From Candidatus Thermoplasmatota archaeon (GTDB lineage: Archaea; Thermoplasmatota; SW-10-69-26; JACQPN01; JAJPHT01): a stretch of 34,911 bases of DNA. The notes beneath the pieces are model-generated. The model worked only from the letters and a program-made list of their open reading frames with translations. It had not been told where the DNA came from and did no database searches. Made by a program: the position numbers and the translations under genes. Shown piece by piece: positions 31,664-34,911 of the stretch. Within the stretch, counting starts at the first letter, position 1. Each line of letters starts with the position of its first letter. Where the stretch lies: the NCBI GenBank assembly GCA_035540375.1, contig DATLGO010000030.1, positions 1 to 34,911 of the forward strand, in the 5' to 3' direction.

Positions 31664-31669
31664 TTTATG
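31664..31669 (+). promoter_or_regulatory. TATA-like element of the Toprim gene
   Basis: TTTATG lies 36.5 nt (centre) before the TTG at 31703, which leaves a short leader of about nine bases. Confidence 0.4.
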
Positions 31670-31702
31670 CCGTTTCCCGCACCAGGGGAAACCTGAGCGG
31701 AT

Positions 31703-32161
31703 TTGCCCACCCTCGAACGGGAGCGCTTCGACCGTCTCCTCGCGGTCCTCGACGAGCTCGTGGACGCGAACACGGACGCGCCCATCCTCGTGGAAGGCCC
31801 GCGCGACGTGGCGGCCCTGCGCGCCCTCGGGTGCGCGGGCGTCGTGACGGCCGTCAACCGCGGCGTGAGCCTCGTCTCGCTCTGCGAGTCCGTCGCTGCG
31901 GCCGCGCCGCGCCGCGTCATCCTTCTCACGGACTGGGATCGTCGGGGCGAACGCCTCGTCGAGGACCTGTCCAGGCTCCTTTTCGCGAACGGCGCCCGCG
32001 TCGACCGGGCCTATCGCGATCGGATCCGCTCGAACCTGGACACGGGTGTGAACGACGTCGAAGCCCTGTCGGCCTACGTCGGGACGCGCGTCGACGCCTA
32101 TTTCGGCCTCACGCTCGCCGAGCGGCGCGGGGGCGTCGCGCCGCGTCACATCTCCCTGTAA
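31703..32161 (+). CDS. Small archaeal Toprim-domain protein
   Basis: The 152-residue product is a stand-alone Toprim domain of the kind common in archaea (UPF0292-like). The catalytic Glu31 and Asp35 stand in ILVEGPRDVAALRALG, and Asp77 and Asp79 in VILLTDWDRRGE, which together bind Mg2+. Toprim enzymes cleave or join phosphodiester bonds or act in RNA/DNA processing; the role of this subgroup is unclear. A TTG start is used, with no better codon in frame before an upstream stop. The 3' end overlaps the convergent epimerase gene by 16 bases. Confidence 0.85.
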   Translation: MPTLERERFDRLLAVLDELVDANTDAPILVEGPRDVAALRALGCAGVVTAVNRGVSLVSLCESVAAAAPRRVILLTDWDRRGERLVEDLSRLLFANGARVDRAYRDRIRSNLDTGVNDVEALSAYVGTRVDAYFGLTLAERRGGVAPRHISL

Positions 32162-33126
32162 TCCGGGAGATCCCGGCGAAGGTTACCCCAGAGATCCGGG
32201 CTCCACCCGAGGGCCTGTCGGGCCCGCGAGGCGTCGTAGGTCATGGGGATGGAGAGGCCCCGGAGGAGCTCTCCCGAGACGGGCGGCGTCCGGCCGGCCG
32301 CGTTGTAGGCGCGCTCCACGAGCGTCGCGCCCGCGCGCAGGAGACCCGCGGGGACGAGCGCCTTCGGGGGCTTCGCGCCCGCGAGCTTCGCGAAACGCGC
32401 GAAGAACTCCGAGGTCGGCATGTTGTCGCTCACGAGGAGGAACGGTCCGCGCGCGGGACCCGCCGCCATCGCGAGCGTGGCCTCGACGACGTCGCGCACG
32501 TGCACCCACCCCTTCGTCGCGTCGCCCGCGAGGCCGACCGGAACGCGCCCGCGCGCGGCGGCGGCGAGGAGCGGGTCGAACGCGCTGCCCACGCCGACGA
32601 CGAGGCCCGGCATCGGGAGCGCGATCTGGAGGTCCGGATACTCGAGCGCGATCGCATGCGCCGCCCGCTTCGTCTCCTCGTAGAGGGAGATCGGCGCGCG
32701 GTCCGTCCGCGTCTCCTCGGTCATGACGCCCGGCGCGCGGCCGAGCGCCGCGATGGACGACACGTGGATCGCCTTCCGGGCGCCCGCCGCGCGCGCCGCG
32801 TCGAGGACGTGCCGCGTGGCGTCCACGTTGGTCGCGCGGAAAAGGGACCGCTTCCTGCGCGGGATGCCGTAGCCCACCCAGGCCGCGCCGTGGATCACGA
32901 TGTCCTGCCGCTCGATGACGATCGATCGGGGGTCGGTGACGCTTCCCTCGTGCACCGCGACGCCCTTGAGCGCGAGCACCTTCGCGCGCTCGGACGGCCG
33001 GGCGAGGGCGGTGACCTCCGCGCCCTCCGCGAGGAGCGCGTCGACGAGGTGGCCGCCGATGAAGCCTGTCGCGCCCGTGACGTACACGCGGCGCCCCGCG
33101 AATCGGCCGGGGAGGGGATCGCTCAC
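32146..33126 (-). CDS. NAD-dependent epimerase/dehydratase
   Basis: The 326-residue product is an extended short-chain dehydrogenase. The nucleotide motif TGATGFIGGH is at about residues 17-26. HVSSIAALG holds the catalytic Ser, and LYEETKRAAH gives Tyr and Lys of the YxxxK pair. KGWVHVRDVVEATLA is the conserved HVDD-type block. Substrates in this family are nucleotide sugars, sterols or other alcohols; none can be chosen here. The GTG at 33126 is the start, with TTTTCA on the minus strand about 27 nt upstream. The 3' end overlaps the Toprim gene. Confidence 0.88.
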   Translation of the reverse strand: MSDPLPGRFAGRRVYVTGATGFIGGHLVDALLAEGAEVTALARPSERAKVLALKGVAVHEGSVTDPRSIVIERQDIVIHGAAWVGYGIPRRKRSLFRATNVDATRHVLDAARAAGARKAIHVSSIAALGRAPGVMTEETRTDRAPISLYEETKRAAHAIALEYPDLQIALPMPGLVVGVGSAFDPLLAAAARGRVPVGLAGDATKGWVHVRDVVEATLAMAAGPARGPFLLVSDNMPTSEFFARFAKLAGAKPPKALVPAGLLRAGATLVERAYNAAGRTPPVSGELLRGLSIPMTYDASRARQALGWSPDLWGNLRRDLPDYREM

Positions 33127-33160
33127 GGCCCGCGAACGCCCCCTGTGCTGAAAACGCTTC

Positions 33161-33772
33161 TCAACGCCTCGGACCGACGGCGACGAGGGCCTGGTCCCCC
33201 TGGTAGCCGAGGGCGGCCTCGAGATCCTTCGCGTTGAGCGTGGCGCGGGCCGCGGTGTCGTGGAGCGGGTCGTGCACGACGTAGCCGCGGTGCGAGCGCT
33301 CGCCCACGACGACCCAATGCGGGATGTCCTTTTCGTCCTCGCTGAAGTGGCCCGTGTCGGTGAGGATGATGGGGACCTCGCCCGCGTCGAGCGCGCGGTC
33401 GACGTCCGCGAGCGCGACGGGTCGCACCTCTTCGCGGATGCCCGCCGCGAGGGTGCGGGCGCGAAGGTCGTCCCAGATGCGGCCGAGCGCGTCCTGCCAC
33501 GGCCCCACGTACATCCGCGCGCGGATGCGGGCCTCGAACGGCGGGTTGGTCGAGGAGACGACGAGCCGCGTCGAGAATCCGCGTCGCCACGCGGCGAGCG
33601 CGAGGCCGTGCGGCATCGTCGCGGGCACGGCCCCGATGGTCGCCTCGCGCCAGAGGTCCACCTCGAGCTCGAAGCTGTGCGGGGTCGCCGCGTCCTGGGC
33701 CTTCAGCGCCATGAGAAGGCAGGCGGGACCGCACGAGAAGTCGAGCGTCTGCTTGTAGAAAGGGACGTCCAC
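33161..33772 (-). CDS. C39-like cysteine peptidase domain protein
   Basis: The 203-residue product has the papain-like C39 arrangement: Gln8 and Cys14 (KQTLDFSCGPACLLMAL), His152 (DIPHWVVVGE) and Asp168 (VVHDPLHD). It lacks a transporter domain and a signal peptide, so it probably acts in the cytoplasm as a peptidase or a peptidase-like transferase, as in DUF3335-type proteins. The GTG at 33772 is predicted to be leaderless and lies inside a palindrome. It is 42 bases downstream of the secreted protein gene on the same strand. Confidence 0.8.
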   Translation of the reverse strand: MDVPFYKQTLDFSCGPACLLMALKAQDAATPHSFELEVDLWREATIGAVPATMPHGLALAAWRRGFSTRLVVSSTNPPFEARIRARMYVGPWQDALGRIWDDLRARTLAAGIREEVRPVALADVDRALDAGEVPIILTDTGHFSEDEKDIPHWVVVGERSHRGYVVHDPLHDTAARATLNAKDLEAALGYQGDQALVAVGPRR

Positions 33773-33802
33773 GGGGCCCCGAGGGCCCCGTGGGTAGAAA
33801 AC
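33770..33802 (-). promoter_or_regulatory. Promoter with GC-rich palindrome at the C39 start
   Basis: CACGGGGCCC (33770-33779) and GGGCCCCGTG (33783-33792) are perfect 10-base arms around CGA. On the minus strand a TATA-like TTTTCTA lies at 33801-33795, about 26 nt before the GTG at 33772. The palindrome thus spans from TATA to the start codon, either an operator or a hairpin that ends the upstream transcript. Confidence 0.5.
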
Positions 33803-33814
33803 AGGTCCGGCCGC

Positions 33815-34489
33815 CTACACGAGCGTGACCGAGTAGTCGGACGGGTGCGTGACCTCGTCGACCGTGAGGCCCGCGTACGTCATCATCGTCTCAGCGAAGG
33901 GGCCTCGGTGTTGCTGGGACCCCTTGAGGACCTCGTTCGAGCGGAAGACCTGGTCGGCCACCTTCGCCGGCGCGAACACCGAGCCCTGGCGCATCATCGT
34001 GTAGGGGACGGTCCACGTGATCGTCGAGCTTCCGGGGTCGAAGCGGACGGTGACGTCGTCGAGGTAGTACCGGTGCGCGTGTCCGGTGTGAAGCCATGCA
34101 TACGTGCCCGGCTCGCTGGGGATGTGCGGGGATTCGCGCGGCATGCCGAGGTAGCGGGCGTTCGGCAGGCCCCGGTGGGACGTCTCCCGGAGGTAGACTT
34201 CCGCGTGGAGGTCGATGTCCGCGGCGCTTGCATGCGAGCGGTACAGGCGCACCGCGACGTGGTAGTAATCCAGGTTGTGCGCCACGGGATCGGGCTGGGA
34301 CAGGTCTCGGACGGCCGCGGTGACCGTGATCGCCTGACCATTGCTCGTGATCCAGACGCCGAGGATGTCGAGCGGGCCGAGGTCGGCATCCGCCGGGTCT
34401 TCGACGACCCGCGGCGGCGCCGCGAGGACGGTCGGAAGGAGCACGAGCGCGGTGGTCGCGACGCAAAATGTAGCCTTGAGTCTCATCAT
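33815..34489 (-). CDS. Secreted protein of unknown function
   Basis: The 224-residue product starts with a signal peptide (MMRLKATFCVATTALVLLPTVLAAP). The mature part has no Cys and no anchor. It looks like a beta sandwich: alternating strands such as LGVWITSNGQAITVTAAVRDL, HVAVRLYRS, and TVRFDPGSSTITWTVPYTMM. Similar folds occur in secreted carbohydrate- or metal-linked proteins, but no motif gives a function. It is not clearly related to the seven-gene family. Start codons at 34489 and 34486 are adjacent. GGGAG just upstream may be a ribosome site, and CTATAT at 34540-34535 is the TATA box. Confidence 0.75.
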   Translation of the reverse strand: MMRLKATFCVATTALVLLPTVLAAPPRVVEDPADADLGPLDILGVWITSNGQAITVTAAVRDLSQPDPVAHNLDYYHVAVRLYRSHASAADIDLHAEVYLRETSHRGLPNARYLGMPRESPHIPSEPGTYAWLHTGHAHRYYLDDVTVRFDPGSSTITWTVPYTMMRQGSVFAPAKVADQVFRSNEVLKGSQQHRGPFAETMMTYAGLTVDEVTHPSDYSVTLV

Positions 34490-34534
34490 TTCCAGTCTCC
34501 CAGGGGCCGGGACCCCGGATCGGGACGGGTCGGG

Positions 34535-34540
34535 ATATAG
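34535..34540 (-). promoter_or_regulatory. TATA box of the secreted protein gene
   Basis: CTATAT on the minus strand is centred 48.5 nt before the ATG at 34489. This leaves a leader of about 20 nt with GGGAG, unlike the leaderless genes nearby. Confidence 0.5.
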
Positions 34541-34584
34541 AAGGCCTTTTCGCGCTTCGAGAATGAGACTTCAATAACCGGCCT

Positions 34585-34881
34585 TCAGGCCGAGGCGACC
34601 TTGAACACCGGGTCGAGGATCCCGCGCCGCTTGCAGGAGGGACATTTCGAGGGCGCCTTGGGCTCCTCGCTCGCGAAGATGAACCCGCAGGCGTCGCACC
34701 GCGCGGGGACCATGAAGAGGCGCTCCTCCGCGTGCCGGAGCGACATCTGGAGGTGCCGGAGGTCCGCAAGAAGCGTCGAGCGGTCGATCTCGAAGATGTC
34801 TTCGATCTCCCGCAGGGCAAAACCCTCTTCGCGGCTGCCGAGAAGCTCCCTCAGCCGCAATCGGCGGGTCTTCATGGCCAC
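34585..34881 (-). CDS. HTH and zinc-ribbon transcriptional regulator
   Basis: The 98-residue product has a winged-helix-type N-terminus (LRELLGSREEGFALREIEDIFEIDRSTLLADLRHL) and a C-terminal zinc ribbon with CDAC and CPSC, 14 residues apart, as in archaeal predicted regulators that fuse an HTH to a Zn ribbon. It probably binds DNA in the cytoplasm. The GTG at 34881 fits the TATA-like CCTATG at 34910-34905; the ATG at 34875 is the alternative. An inverted repeat lies between the two, so autoregulation is likely. The gene faces left, before the secreted protein gene. Confidence 0.85.
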   Translation of the reverse strand: MAMKTRRLRLRELLGSREEGFALREIEDIFEIDRSTLLADLRHLQMSLRHAEERLFMVPARCDACGFIFASEEPKAPSKCPSCKRRGILDPVFKVASA

Positions 34882-34887
34882 CCCAGG

Positions 34888-34904
34888 GTTCGACCTCCTC
34901 GAAC
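34888..34904 (-). promoter_or_regulatory. Inverted repeat in the regulator's promoter
   Basis: GTTCGA (34888-34893) and TCGAAC (34899-34904) are perfect 6-base arms with a 5-base spacer. They lie between the TATA-like sequence and the start codon of the HTH/zinc-ribbon gene. Confidence 0.45.
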
Positions 34905-34911
34905 ATAGGCG

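Overview
This window is GC-rich and densely coded, and it looks archaeal. It carries a PhoU protein with an AbrB-type N-terminus, a small stand-alone Toprim protein, an HTH plus zinc-ribbon regulator, and promoters of the archaeal TATA type. A TATA-like hexamer lies almost exactly 27.5 nt (centre to first base) before many start codons, which is the signature of leaderless transcripts. A high-GC member of the Thermoplasmatota is my best guess for the host, but this is inference from gene content only. I saw no rRNA, tRNA, CRISPR or IS element.

Layout. 1-1029: two small membrane proteins. 1030-2218: a four-helix-bundle (23S-IVS/Avd-like) gene between two long low-complexity arrays, the left one G-rich and the right one C-rich on the + strand, so G-quadruplex potential points to opposite strands on the two sides. 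2219-5466: CcdA, a collagen-like lipoprotein with unusual base use, and a thioredoxin-reductase-like flavoprotein on the minus strand.

5598-17972 is the centre of the window: seven tandem, related genes (called A to G here) for secreted proteins of 569-592 residues that I cannot place in any known family. Each has a Sec-type signal peptide, two W-x-D-x-D-x-D-G loops that look like calcium sites, an apparent internal duplication, and an even number of cysteines (six in A and B, eight in C to G) at conserved positions. They form four transcription units (A; B-C; D-E-F; G). Each unit is preceded by the same CTTAAG element, then GGAGGC and a start codon at nearly fixed spacing, unlike the leaderless genes around them. 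Within the units genes overlap by 4 bases (ATGA or GTGA).

18020-26074: a PPOX-type flavin protein, a hotdog acyl-CoA thioesterase, a two-gene CcmF heme-lyase unit, a secreted protein, PhoU, and a subtilisin-like lipoprotein with a complete catalytic triad. 26068-28767: an ABC-2 exporter (ATPase plus two permeases). 28805-34911: a small charged protein, an acetyl/acyl-CoA synthetase, a ThiS/MoaD-like protein, a two-helix membrane protein without a normal start codon, Toprim, an NAD-dependent epimerase, a C39-like protease, a secreted protein and an HTH/zinc-ribbon regulator.

How the parts may fit: CcdA, the thioredoxin-reductase-like enzyme and CcmF all deal with thiol or heme chemistry at the cell envelope, and the seven secreted proteins are rich in paired cysteines. 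A link between envelope redox genes and this secreted family is plausible but is inference from proximity.
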